A stretch of DNA of 64,000 nt, from NCBI RefSeq assembly GCF_019112545.1, contig NW_025064886.1, forward strand, positions 1,585,059 to 1,649,058. Direction: 5' to 3'. A program made the position numbers and the translations under genes. The notes under the pieces are model-generated. The model ran no database searches and was not told where the DNA came from. It was given only the letters and a program-made list of their open reading frames with translations. The DNA comes from Guyanagaster necrorhizus. Lineage: Eukaryota; Basidiomycota; Agaricomycetes; Agaricales; Physalacriaceae. This document shows, in pieces, positions 1 through 10,934 of the stretch. Within the stretch, counting starts at the first letter, position 1, and each line of letters opens with the position of its first letter.

Positions 1-1404
1 CGCTAGTTGGGAATCTGATTGGCGAGGACCATGTTAACTATGTCCTGATGTATAACATGTTGACGGGCATTCGCATTGGGGTGCGCGTTATTCACCTTTT
101 TTCCTCTTCTGTTCTCATCCTCTCCTAGGTCTCACGTTGTCAGGCCAAAATCAAGCGACCACTGACTGACGACGATTTCACCGCCCGACATAAATTCTCG
201 TTCGACATTGTCGGTAACGAGCTCACGCCATCGGCAAAATACGACTTCAAATTTAAAGACTATGCTCCTTGGGTTTTTCGTTCATTACGTGAAGAGTATT
301 TCCATCTCGATCCCGCCGACTACCTTCTTTCTCTCACTTCGAAATATATTCTGTCGGAACTAGGCTCTCCCGGGAAGTCAGGCTCTTTTTTCTATTTTTC
401 TCGCGACTACCGGTTCATAATCAAGACGATACGGCATAGCGAGCACAAATTTTTGCTCAGAGTTCTGAAGCAGTATTACAATCATGTGAAGGAGAACCCG
501 CATACACTGTTGAGTCGGTTTTATGGGCTGCATCGAGTGAAACTGCCGAGGGGGCGGAAGATTCACTTCGTGATCATGAACAACTTGTTCCCGCCACACA
601 AGGATATACATGAGACGTATGACTTGAAAGGGAGCACAGTGGGGAGAGAGTATCCCGAGGAGTTGAAGAAGCATAAGAACAATCCGGTGTTGAAGGATAT
701 GAATTGGATCAACAAGGGCCTCAAGTTGGAGTTTGGTCCTGAGAAGCGCGCTCTATTGACGGAACAGCTGAGGAGAGACAAAGAGATGCTGAAGGCCATC
801 GATGTGATGGACTACAGTTTGTTGGTTGGGATACACAACATGCGGAGAGGGAACCGGGACAATGTTCGTAAGAACACACTAAAAGTTTTCGACGTATGTG
901 ACTTTATTCCTCGCTGAAAGAGCGCCCTTCCTAACGTCTATTCTGAAGCCCGACATCCCTCACACTCATCGTCGTAGACCCACTTTGAGCGGTGGTTCGG
1001 TAAACCACCAGCATAAAGCAAAAGGGGGCACGTTCTCACCGGAAGCTATCGCTGTGCGACGGGCTATGCGCGAGTCTGACCCCAAACGTCTTGGCAAAGG
1101 CACAATACGTCTACCCGAGGAAGACACGGGCGAGCGGCAGCATTTCATCTTTTACCAAGACGAAGGCGGCTTACGTGCGACGGACGAGACCAACGAGAAT
1201 ATGGGTACTATATACTACCTCGGCGTCATCGATATCCTCACACCGTATGGCGTTGTCAAGAAGCTGGAGCATTTTTGGAAGGGCCTGAGTGCGGACCGAC
1301 ATAAGATCAGTCCCGTGCCCCCACCGGAATATGCGGAGCGGTTCTTTACATTTATGAAGGCCATCATTCGGGGTGGGGACGGGGGCGAATTGTTTAAGCC
1401 TTAA
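1..1404 (+). CDS. MSS4: Phosphatidylinositol-4-phosphate 5-kinase, C-terminal part (5' end outside window)
   Basis: Makes PI(4,5)P2 from PI4P at the plasma membrane, upstream of actin and endocytosis control. The frame is open at the left edge (codons start at base 3). Exons read 1-80, 129-893 and 949-1404, with introns 81-128 and 894-948. The catalytic PIPK core is clear: [18 protein letters not shown], then [15 protein letters not shown], the ATP-site lysine context RFIIKTI, and the hallmark motifs [10 protein letters not shown] and the catalytic [10 protein letters not shown]. The specificity/activation loop follows ([25 protein letters not shown]). The third exon was started at 949 because only the AG at 947-948 keeps the frame; the later AG at 976-977 shifts it. 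Only the kinase domain lies in the window; the N-terminal half of a normal MSS4 is missing. Recognition of the family is firm. Confidence 0.93.
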
Positions 1405-1851
1405 TTTCGCAGTCTTGACCCGGCACAACGTGTTTCCTTTCTCCTAATTTCATGACCCTCACGCACACAAGTTTTTATTGCCCCTCAATATTGTTATTAA
1501 GTCGAGGACTCTTTTCGGACATCCCCGGATAATCATTTTGTGTACTACTTCACTTCTTATTTGGTCTTTTGGTCTAATACCTTCACCCTGCGACACTCGT
1601 TATGCCGTTACAGTATCTATTGCCACCCACACTCCCTTGCATCTGCATATTTCGTTATCTCTCTGTCGCTATTGTCGACCCACACACACTCCTTTCTCAC
1701 CTCACATGTTGGCGTTTGTTATCGCTCGTTTACGCTCACGTTCGTTCCAGTAGAATTATTCAACTGGGTGAAGGTATTAGTACAATACTGATACAAGAGG
1801 TGGTCATATAATATTATTGCTATACATAGATCCTTCCCATATCTATCTCAT
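1405..1851. other. Convergent 3' intergenic region
   Basis: Lies between the stops of the PIP 5-kinase (+) and condensin subunit (-). It is pyrimidine-rich on the plus strand and should hold both 3' UTRs. The short open frames here have no family resemblance and overlap each other. No RNA gene or repeat was seen. Confidence 0.5.
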
Positions 1852-4800
1852 TCATTCGTCATCATCCTCTTCGATAGTTTGCTCGACCTTGACTTTTCTG
1901 GTAGAACGCGTTGCGGCTATAAAAGCAAAACGTGAGCACTTCGTCGACGGACAACTAGAAAGTGATATCTCACGACGTTTGGCACGCTTCTTGACTGCAG
2001 ACTTTGTTCGCTTCGTAAGATCGTGTTCTTCTGTACCCGCTTCCTTGCTATCCTCAAGGAGCTAAGCAAAACTTGTAAGTGCACACTCAAGGAACTAATC
2101 AGAAGGTCTTACCTTGCCAAATTCATCCAGTTCATGATCTGGCTTGTCCTTGCTCTTAGCCGCACGAGCCTGTCAGCACGACGTGATTAGCATGACCTCA
2201 CAAGTTCGGATGATGCCTTACTTTGTTGAGGATAGCAGTAAATCGCTCATAAACCACTGGTTCATGTAGCTTGTTTCCATAGAACCTGTGGCCTTCAATG
2301 AGTTTCTTGACAGATCGATCCGACTTGTAATTCAGCAGCCATAGGCAGTAAGCGATATCCCGCCATTGCCTAGGGTCTTCGGAAAGCTGGAACCGCTGAC
2401 ACAATTTCTCCACGACATTCTCCGTTTGCTTATCCTAAAATGCATGCTCAGCACTCGTCCGCGCCGAGACGACGAACGCCTACCTTTTCAATGAAGGTGA
2501 AAATATATGACATCGTGCTGTGAAACATTTCTTCATCAACCGCGTGTTCACCGAAAGAAAGATGGCTGATGACTAGAAAAGTAGGCATTGAGTAATCATG
2601 GATCTTCGGAACAATGACAGACGACTTACCGTCCGGCAGATTGTTGTAGATGGCGTTATCCTTCGTAGATAACTCTTTGAAGAACAACTTCGCAAGGTCG
2701 GATATACGAACGTCCGGATCTTGCACACACTTCGCCATTTCTCCCAGCTGTCCCTTCACCTTGACCATCCCGTTCAAGATCAAGTGTGTAAGAACCATAA
2801 GCGTGTTCTTCTTCACCACAAGATCAGGGTCCGAAAGTCCCCGGTAGAGCTCATTGCTATTCTCGTCGATGATAGTGCTGAAGGACACAGCAACATCACC
2901 AAGTGCAATGGCGATGTTGCTCCGGATATTGGCGCTATCGGATTTTTCAAGGATTTTGAATAGCAATAGATGATGCTCATCACAGAATTGGGAGCTGACA
3001 CACAGGAACTTACTGAACGACAGGGTCGCAGCGGCTTTGAGGGTAGGGTTCTGCGCAAATATTCTCAGAGCAGGGTTAATGAAAGGTGGCGACAAAACTG
3101 ACCTTAAACTTATCAGGCCTTCCACAAATATGCACTAACATAGGACCGTAAACAGCGAGCAGCGATTCTGGGCCAAATAGCAGTTCATGCTCTCGTATCT
3201 CTTGCATCTGTTCGCCAATCTCATCCTCCGCATTCCCAGCTACTTGGTCCAGCTCCTCAGCATCTTTAGAAGGTCCGCGGGCAGTGTGATTTTGAGTTGC
3301 TTTCTTGTCCGCTATACATGTCTGGTCAGAACAACACGTCCCCTAAGAAGTAGATTATTCTTACCGGCTTGTGCTTCATCCTTTTGTCTCTTAGCTTCTC
3401 GCTCGACAAGTTCCAAATACACGATATGTTTGATCGCGACATGACCGACCACAAAGAGAAGCTGACTCAGATGGAAAGCGTCGCCCAGATCAGTCGCCTT
3501 GGGTTCTTGTGAATCCGCCTGAGATACATCGCCAGGGTGATCCTCGTCCATAACATCTGGATCATTCTCCTTATCCTCCGCAGCACTCTCAGCTTGAGGT
3601 CCGTAAGTGAAAGCACGCTGAGTGAGTTGCTTTATGAGGTCATTGCAGAAGACATCAGGATGCTCTCCGAGAGCGTAGACGGTGTTGATGACCTGTTCGG
3701 CCAGCCCGAACCAGTCTTTGGAGCGACAGGGTTGAAGGACGACTTGCTTGAGCTTCTGAAAGATATTGCTATCCATCTCGATGCGCATCGTCTTGTCGTC
3801 AAGAGAGCCTTCACGCTATCAGCATTTGCCCGCTGGAAGAACAGAGTAACCATGCACCTTTCACCTTCTTGGCGCTACCGTTCAGCCGCTGCAATGCTAC
3901 ACAGGTGTATCTGGCAAGAGTCAGGTCGACCTAAGGAAATACGTCAGAGGTGTTTAGTGAGCTAATGTGAGATGTACCTTTCCGAGAGCACCTAAACCAA
4001 CCTTCAACATGGTTTCAACGTGATCAAGTTCTGACAGTATGTTGTGTTTGGCCAAGGCCAGCATTCCGAGGATAACAATAGCTCCTCGTCGCTGAGGCTT
4101 GGGAAGAAGCTTGTTCGATGCTAGAAAACAAGTGCTAGAGTTAGCTGAGAAATCACTCCACTAGAACGAACGCACTATAGATTTGCCACAGCTTGCTGAT
4201 AACCTCGGGCGGAATTTGATCGTTGGCCATCATCGTGCGCATCATTTCCTCCAAACTCGTCAATTCGGCGAGAGTAGCGCCATAAGTGAGCCTGCAATCA
4301 AAAGTTAAAACGCATAGTGAAGGACGAGTAGTAAAGAAACGCGCTCGATCATGTTCTTAGCTATCCGGCTGACTTGGCCTCGCGCATCCAAGTCGTCGAT
4401 GGGATCGAAGTACAACGTCTGGTAGCACTCCAATAGCCTAGAACGAACGCCCTTGATTTCCTTGCCATCCTCCGACGTGACACTGTTGTCTTTCTGCCAA
4501 ATTAAATGCAACATCTTCTTGATACCACACTAGCGACAAAGATGAATTGTTGATCCTCGCAAGATGCTACGTACGTACCTGTGCATTCCGCATCTTGTAC
4601 TGATGGGCAACCTGGAAGAATCCAATTGCCTCCAAGGCCTCCGGTTTATTGGTCGAGCCCAGCAACTGGCACAAGACAACCATGGCGTCCTCGATGTGCC
4701 GCATGAAGTCCATACCTTCAATATAATACTTTTTCGTTAGACGTAACTCCTTGACCTCCTTTTCATCCATAAGCCTCAGCGCCTCTAAGGCATCGGGATT

Positions 4801-6738
4801 CAGCTGAGATTGTCGAGGTTTACGATGGGGTTCCTTCGAGGCCTTCTTAGATTTACCCTTCTTGCTAGGTCGAGGTTGAGATTCACTCTCATCGCCATCC
4901 GCCGACATAGCATCATCATTGGCATCGTTCTCATTCTCATCTTCATCGACGTCCATTTCATCATCTCCTTGAGCTCTTCTGTCACAGGAGTTAGCACCAG
5001 ATGTTGTTAGACACGATCCGACTTACTTGTTTTGTCTCTTAGACTGCTTCGTAGCCGTTTCATGGCCTTCTTCCGCCTCTTCTTCCTCTGCTTCATCGTC
5101 ATCGTCGTCATCTTCCTCTTCCTCCTCTACTTGAGACGGCTGCTCGGCAAGATTGAACTTATCCAATTTTTCCTGGTATGGCGCCCATTTCTCCAACAGC
5201 TCCTCGTACTCTCTCTCCCATACGTACATTTCCAAAGGCCCTTTGTGAATACGATCCCAAGGATGGGTCGTGATGAGTTTCACAATCAACACCACTGCAT
5301 TCTTCCTTACAGCAGCCGCCTTGTCCTCCAACGCAGTGATGGCGATCCTAGTGACATGTAGCCGCGATCTCCCATACACGTTTTTCAGTTCGCAAAGTCT
5401 CGTGAACACAGATAGGACTTTCGTACGAACATAGGTCGTGACGTCTCGCATACGTTCAATAAGAAAATCGTAAAGGCCATTGATCTGCTTCGTAGACTGA
5501 GTATTCTCTTGGGAGCCTACAGGACCGCTATTACTATCGAGATGCACAATGAGGTTGCCGATAATTTCGACGATCGCTATGCGCATGGGATAGGCCTAAG
5601 TTGAACTGTCAGCCCGCGTCTTTCAGAACATGACTTGAACATACCTCAGAGTCCAGCTGATCAAGGAGAAGACTGATTTGTTTGAGCGTGTGACGGGGGC
5701 ATACTTCGGAATACCTGACGAGGAATTTGGAAAAAGTACGGGGACCTTTGGTGTCCTGGGCGCTGAACTTCTGGGTAGAGATATCCCTAAGGACTTCGTC
5801 CGCAAGCTCGGGGTGATGGTATTCATCCTCGACAATTGACAGACACTCTGCCATCGGTTCCGCCAAATGCTCGTGGAAAGACAGATTTGCCATAATTTTG
5901 GTGGATGCCGTAGACCCCTGGCCATGCGACTTGACTGACAGGCAGATCGCTCTTTGTACGCCTTTCTTGATGTCGGCCACTTTCATGTACGACTCATTCA
6001 CCGAGATATCGTATACAGGAAGTGTGATGCATCTGGCACACCAAATCAATAACAATGCTATAAGATGGAAGATAACAACACACTTGATGAACGCTTCTCT
6101 CTCCATACTCGTCGGCCACACATACTGAGCAGGAAGCTTCTCAAGTATCCGGCAAATCAACTTCAACGCGTTCGGTATATGATCCTGCCATGACCACTGC
6201 TCCATGTTCTTCTTCGATGCTGCCGCCCGACCACCGGTCCTGCCCGCTTTCGCGCCTCTTCCTCTCTTTGGCTTAGCTTTCGAGGCAGGAGCTGTTTCCT
6301 CACTCTCCGACTTGACATTCTCCGCAGCGGCAACAAACCAGTGCAGAAGAAAGGCATACATGTCAAGAGCCTCCTTGTGCCCTGATATCGCCTCTGTGTC
6401 CTCCGTAGCGGCATCTCTTATAGTGGCATCAACTTCGGTTTGAAATCCAGAGGTTAAAGAGTCTAGTAGTTTGGTCATGACAGCACCGGGAACCGCATCC
6501 GAGTGTTTTAGTAGACTGCAGTAAACGTCAAAGTTTTTTGAATTTGTTATCGCATCGCTCGATTCTGCAACCGCCTCAACAACACCTTGAATGGCGTCGT
6601 TTAGGAAAGGGAATACAAAGAGGATTAAGACCAACCTTCGAGAAGTTGTTCTACATCTTCCTTGTTAGGATCATGTTCGTTATCAATGCCGTGCTCCGTT
6701 ATCTTATTCTTGAGTTCCTCTTGAAGGTCGATACCCAT
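1852..6738 (-). CDS. CND1: Condensin complex subunit 1 (CND1/YCS4/CAP-D2 type, HEAT repeats)
   Basis: Non-SMC HEAT-repeat subunit of condensin, acting on mitotic chromosomes. The gene is split by many ~50-bp introns. Readable C-terminal ones are 1917-1973 and 2062-2112, giving a tail that ends in a DNA-binding-like basic stretch (KRAKR) and an acidic end EEDDDE at 1852. Diagnostic Cnd1 segments are VKVKGQLGEMAKCVQDPD followed by ISDLAKLFFKELSTKDNAIY (about 2640-2760), the mid-protein RDVTTYVRTKVLSVF (about 5420), and the N-terminal domain around DVYCSLLKHSDAVPGAVM (about 6500). A long Glu/Asp cluster lies at about 5080-5130. The start chosen is the ATG at 6736-6738 (MGIDLQEEL), joined by an intron to the next exon near 6600. 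A few internal exon borders were not traced, so the exact protein is uncertain, but the identity is not. Confidence 0.9.
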
Positions 6739-7052
6739 GTCGTGGTTCAATTTCAAAAGGCAAACGCGTTGCACGTGAGCCCCGCGCGTCGAGGTGGCGG
6801 TGCAAACATGATATTACGTTGGCAAAATTGGAAATACAATTCTCAACCACCACCATCGAATCAATCGATATCAACCTCGGTTTATAATTACACAGAATCA
6901 GTACTCGTTTCGATTTCTGGATAGGGAAACCAGCTTATGCCTATGCGGTCAATCATTCAGATAACGTCAAATATTTTTCTCTCATATATAATTTGAGAAT
7001 AGACAATTGGATACTCTTGAGATGATCTACTTTCCACGTTCCCTTAGCTCTA

Positions 7053-8168
7053 CTAGTACTTGGCAATGATTGCTCCCCCGCTCAAGAATTCTGCTGTCTC
7101 CTTTTCTCTCCTGCCGTCAGGTAGAACATCTGGCTGATCCTGTGTCATTCACCTGGTCAGCTTAACACGCAAGACAGTCACATCGAGGACATACTAAACA
7201 TTCCAGATGCTCCTTCGCATTTATGTGTGTCACGTTGATCTTAAGCGCAGGGCGTACACTCAAGTCAACCGGGCCATCATTTGCCTATCAAGAAGCTAGT
7301 CGAGTCGCGATAGTAAAATGCTCCAACGAAGACTTACATCCAAAAAAACCTCCACTCGTGTCCATGCGGTGTTCCCCAAGCCCTCATAGGATATATCCCC
7401 GTCGGCGGATGCATCGTATCGCAATAGAGCGGCAATGAGTTGGCCTATACACAAACCATGACTCGTAAAAGCAATATGAAGTCCATTCTCAAAATTTTCT
7501 TCCGTGAGATTCGGCAAGATGCATTCTTTGACCGCGATATCTGCTCGAGCAGCTAAATCATTCCTACTTTCTCCTCCAGGAAACTTCCCGTCGCCATCGA
7601 TAAGAACTGTTCTTGTAAATACGCCAACATTGAAAGCTTCTTCGAGAGGCATGTTCTGGGGATCATGACTACTCCATGAGCGCCCTTCTGCGATGCCCCA
7701 ATGCTGCTCCCGTAGATGTGGATTTGTGATTAGCATGGGCTGGACGGACTGGCCGCTTTGCACGGCTTCCCCAGTCTGACGAGCCCGCAGAAGGGGAGAG
7801 GAGTAAATGAGATCGATCTTCGTGGTTGAGAGATGTTCACCCAGGGCCTTTGCTTGCTAGAACGCTATGTTGCTATTCGTCGGACATGCGGATATTGAAG
7901 AACACCCACTCTTACACCTAGAAAAAGGTAGATGAATTAACATTTCTTTAAGCTAAATAGGTATGGACGTGCTCAATTCAGAAAGTGGTGCATCTTTCCA
8001 TCCGGCCCATATTCCTCTCTGACCTCAATTTTTGAGTATATGTATCGAGCTAGACCAAAATGCTTACCGGATTGTCCTCACTCTGGCCATGTCTGATCTA
8101 GTATCCCAGTATTTAGATGAATGCGGAACACAGGCGCAAGAAAGACGCACAAAGGTTATTGTGATCAT
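7053..8168 (-). CDS. Phosphoglycerate-mutase-like (histidine phosphatase superfamily) protein, copy A
   Basis: Member of the RHG-motif histidine phosphatase family; the true substrate cannot be told from sequence. Seven exons: 8168-8151, 8097-8068, 8018-7973, 7917-7910, 7856-7338, 7284-7195 and 7139-7053, totalling 798 nt or 265 residues. The catalytic motif is IRHGQSEDNP, split over exons 1-2. IWAGWKDAPLSEL follows in exon 3. YSSPLLRARQTGEAVQ, LREQHWGIAEG, FPGGESRNDLA and the second catalytic histidine in AFTSHGLCIGQL lie in exon 5. Exon 4 is only 8 nt, and the intron before it begins with GC rather than GT. The model ends in SGGAIIAKY. It lies 315 bp upstream of the condensin gene on the same strand. 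A close paralog in the opposite orientation lies at 53258-54368. Confidence 0.85.
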
Positions 8169-8602
8169 CACGGACTCCGATTTGCTCGTAGGATACAGAT
8201 CTATTGATGGAAGAAGGGACAGTGAAAGGAGGGACAGTCTGTATGTAACTCTGACAAGACGAAGAATAACTTGATACATAATTTTGTGACTCAGCCGACC
8301 TACGCCGCATAATAACTGTAAAGCAATGATGGCTCGGGGACCTGAACTTCCGATTCACCTCGACTCAGGAGGCACCTAGGAGCTTTTCACACGTTGTTGT
8401 TCTCGGTGGGAGAATGACGTTGACCTCACGGAGTTTATCGACAATCAGTGGAAGGGAAGAAAACAGAGGTAGAATTTTGGGTGGGTACAACTAAACTACT
8501 ATTATGATAACAACTGCGATTTAAGAAGTATAGCATAAATCTGAGAAGTGAGGAGTCATATGTGCCTTTTCGTTACGGGTCGTCGCGTTCGTCGTAAACC
8601 AT
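8169..8602. other. Intergenic region between two minus-strand genes
   Basis: Should hold the promoter of the phosphoglycerate-mutase-like gene and the 3' UTR of the membrane protein gene. Open frames here are short and share no recognisable motif. No repeat or structural RNA seen. Confidence 0.4.
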
Positions 8603-9325
8603 TTATGCGCTGGAAGGTTTTTCCTTGACAGGTGCAGGTTGCGCGGAGTAGTATGCATAGTACATAAGGCCCATGGCACCGATGATGGTCAAGAAGGACC
8701 AGCCGATCCAGGAGAATGCTAGGATTGCAGTCAAGATTCTGCATTGCTTGCCTGGGCCGCACCAATTCTTTCCGGGGATAATTCGGTTCTATTGTTGACG
8801 AACACTGAGCATAGGTAGGCGACAAGAATAGAGGCATGTACTTACAGTGGTGTCGACAGCGCCGACGAGCCACATTACCCATAAAACAAAGTTTCCTGCC
8901 ATCTCTGAGAGAAATTGGGGGCTGGTTTTTGAGGCGCTGTGATTCCGGAGGACGAGGTGACCACTGTCATATAATGAGGATTATCAAAAGTATCCGAAGA
9001 AAGGAAGCTCCGCACGCGATGGGTGCCCAAATGATAGCCAGGCAGGCAGAAACTAGTAATTCAACAATGATGGGTTCTGTTGGACATCGTCAGAAATGCT
9101 AAACGCGATAATATTGCAATTTGCAAGGTACGACTGACCATAAAAGTTCTCTTCGTAGCCTTCCGTTACATGAATTCTGTAGCCAGTAAGTCCCAGAAGT
9201 ATGACGGCGACTGTCCACTATGATATAACAAAGTTTTCAGTTAGGCCGTCGTGCTATAATAATCTGCCCTAGCTTACCAGCCAAGCGTAAGTTAAGGCTC
9301 GGTGAATAGCAAAGGTATTAGACAT
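8603..9325 (-). CDS. Small four-helix membrane protein (MARVEL-like architecture)
   Basis: Function unknown. Five exons can be read from the ATG at 9323-9325: MSNTFAIHRALTYAWL; then WTVAVILLGLTGYRIHV with a following TEGYEENFYE; then PIIVELLVSACLAIIWAPIA; then GHLVLRNHSASK leading to NFVLWVMWLVGAVDTT; and finally ILTAILAFSWIGWSFLTIIG, ending at TAA 8603-8605. This gives four hydrophobic helices, the third-fourth loop carrying the Cys-containing CGPGKQCR. The intron between the third and fourth parts removes an in-frame TGA, which supports the splice model. Length is about 170 residues. The four-helix layout matches a common family of unnamed basidiomycete membrane proteins; the MARVEL label is by topology only. 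Confidence 0.7.
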
Positions 9326-10129
9326 AATTCAGTCGTATAAAGGTCGTAAGAGAGCAGATGCGGTAGTGCAATGAAAACGCAGTGGTTCTGGTGGAGCTTT
9401 ACAGGCGATTTATATAAGTCCACTTCAGGGTCCTTGTCGTCATCAGAGATCGAGGCAGGCCACAGGCCGAACCACGGTTAGGAAGGACAATAGATAGACC
9501 GTTCTCGGATCATCATGAAGTTGTATATGAGATAGTTATAACGTCACTAGGAGCACTCGCTAACAAATCGACGAGACCGACGTCAGTCTACTACCCGTTG
9601 TCGGACTTGGTCTCGAATGTGTTGCGTTTCTTCGGACCTCGATTCGTTTGTTTATGGAAAGACAGTAACTCTCAGGAAGAGCTTGGCCAGTCGGCGGAAA
9701 GACCCTCGCCACGTCGTATATCGGGAGAATTCGTGGAAAAGGTCGAAGAGCCAGCGGCAAGGGGAAAAAGTGGAGCCGCCGAGCTGAGTAGCACGGAGAG
9801 AAGTAGGATTATAAACACACCCAGAACTCGCCTCGGTCGTCGTGAGACACGAACTGAGCAGGATTAATAAGAAAGAAAAAAGCTCCGGAGTTCGTCGCCT
9901 TCATTGTCCGAGCCATCGCGATCACATTCACGACCCCCGTGATCATCACGGGGCTAAGTCCAAGGTGAGCCCGAGGTGGGTTAAGAAAGCCTCGTATGTG
10001 CCAAAAATGCTAGATATCATCAACGCGAGCCTATATGTATGGACTTCGTGTAAGTATTGTCGCAGGGGGCTCATTAATCAAATGCTTCCTATCACAAGTC
10101 AAGATCTCAGGTTCGCCATCATCCACTGA
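9326..10129. other. Region without a recognisable gene
   Basis: CpG-rich, non-repetitive DNA upstream of the membrane protein gene. Plus-strand frames at 9598-9867 and 9842-10129 are Arg/Ser-rich with no known motif and no convincing splice partners. The right end may contain downstream sequence of the kinase gene disrupted by the copia element. Confidence 0.4.
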
Positions 10130-10249
10130 AGGTCTTTGGAAAGGACGCTATGAACAGACGTAAGCCAGCACATATACGAATTGAAACAACACTAACTGTA
10201 TTACTGTCGCAGCATTGCTTGCAAATTCTGGAAGAGAGATGGCCTTTGG
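10130..10249 (-). pseudogene. Candidate detached 3' part of the kinase gene split by the copia element
   Basis: Read on the minus strand, the bases next to the copia 5' LTR encode PKAISLPEFASNAAT, followed by a possible splice donor. If the candidate duplication TTTGG (10245-10249 and 23800-23804) marks the insertion, the kinase frame RRP at about 23805 would continue directly into this stretch. This is inference; no kinase motif beyond the end of subdomain XI is expected here, so the sequence alone cannot prove it. Confidence 0.3.
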
Positions 10250-10454
10250 TGTTGGATTAGCAAGCAGGAGCTCCGTCGTATCCCGCCGGCCAAGCTTGAT
10301 ACCCCTTTATGTCGGGATGGACTATATATATTGAATACGGTCTGTCGAGCACCCTCACTGCGTTTCTGCTTATCGCTACGCTGTGTGAGGGTGAGTATCT
10401 ACTTATATTACTTCGTTTATGTCACTGATTGGTATTCTGTAGTCTACGTTATAG
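10250..10454 (+). repeat. 5' LTR of the copia element, truncated by the assembly gap
   Basis: Begins TGTTGG and matches 23546-23750 almost base for base. It contains a TATA-like run (ctatatatattg, about 10322-10334) that could be the element promoter. The LTR 3' end lies inside the N run. Confidence 0.9.
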
Positions 10455-10934
10455 NNNNNNNNNNNNNNNNNNNNNNNNNNNNNNNNNNNNNNNNNNNNNN
10501 NNNNNNNNNNNNNNNNNNNNNNNNNNNNNNNNNNNNNNNNNNNNNNNNNNNNNNNNNNNNNNNNNNNNNNNNNNNNNNNNNNNNNNNNNNNNNNNNNNNN
10601 NNNNNNNNNNNNNNNNNNNNNNNNNNNNNNNNNNNNNNNNNNNNNNNNNNNNNNNNNNNNNNNNNNNNNNNNNNNNNNNNNNNNNNNNNNNNNNNNNNNN
10701 NNNNNNNNNNNNNNNNNNNNNNNNNNNNNNNNNNNNNNNNNNNNNNNNNNNNNNNNNNNNNNNNNNNNNNNNNNNNNNNNNNNNNNNNNNNNNNNNNNNN
10801 NNNNNNNNNNNNNNNNNNNNNNNNNNNNNNNNNNNNNNNNNNNNNNNNNNNNNNNNNNNNNNNNNNNNNNNNNNNNNNNNNNNNNNNNNNNNNNNNNNNN
10901 NNNNNNNNNNNNNNNNNNNNNNNNNNNNNNNNNN
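10455..10934. other. Assembly gap (480 N)
   Basis: Undetermined bases. By comparison with the 3' LTR the gap hides the last 20-50 bp of the 5' LTR, the primer-binding site and the start of copia gag. Its length may be nominal. Confidence 0.99.

Noticed and set aside
1478..1811. Three overlapping plus-strand ORFs after the PIP 5-kinase
   Set aside because: Overlap in all three frames, low-complexity Ser/His/Leu content; fits 3' UTR sequence.
4567..5361. Plus and alternate minus ORFs opposite the condensin gene
   Set aside because: Shadows of the acidic/basic stretches of the condensin coding strand.
9598..9867. Plus-strand ORF rich in Arg and Ser
   Set aside because: No motif, no splice partner, overlaps an equally long minus frame.
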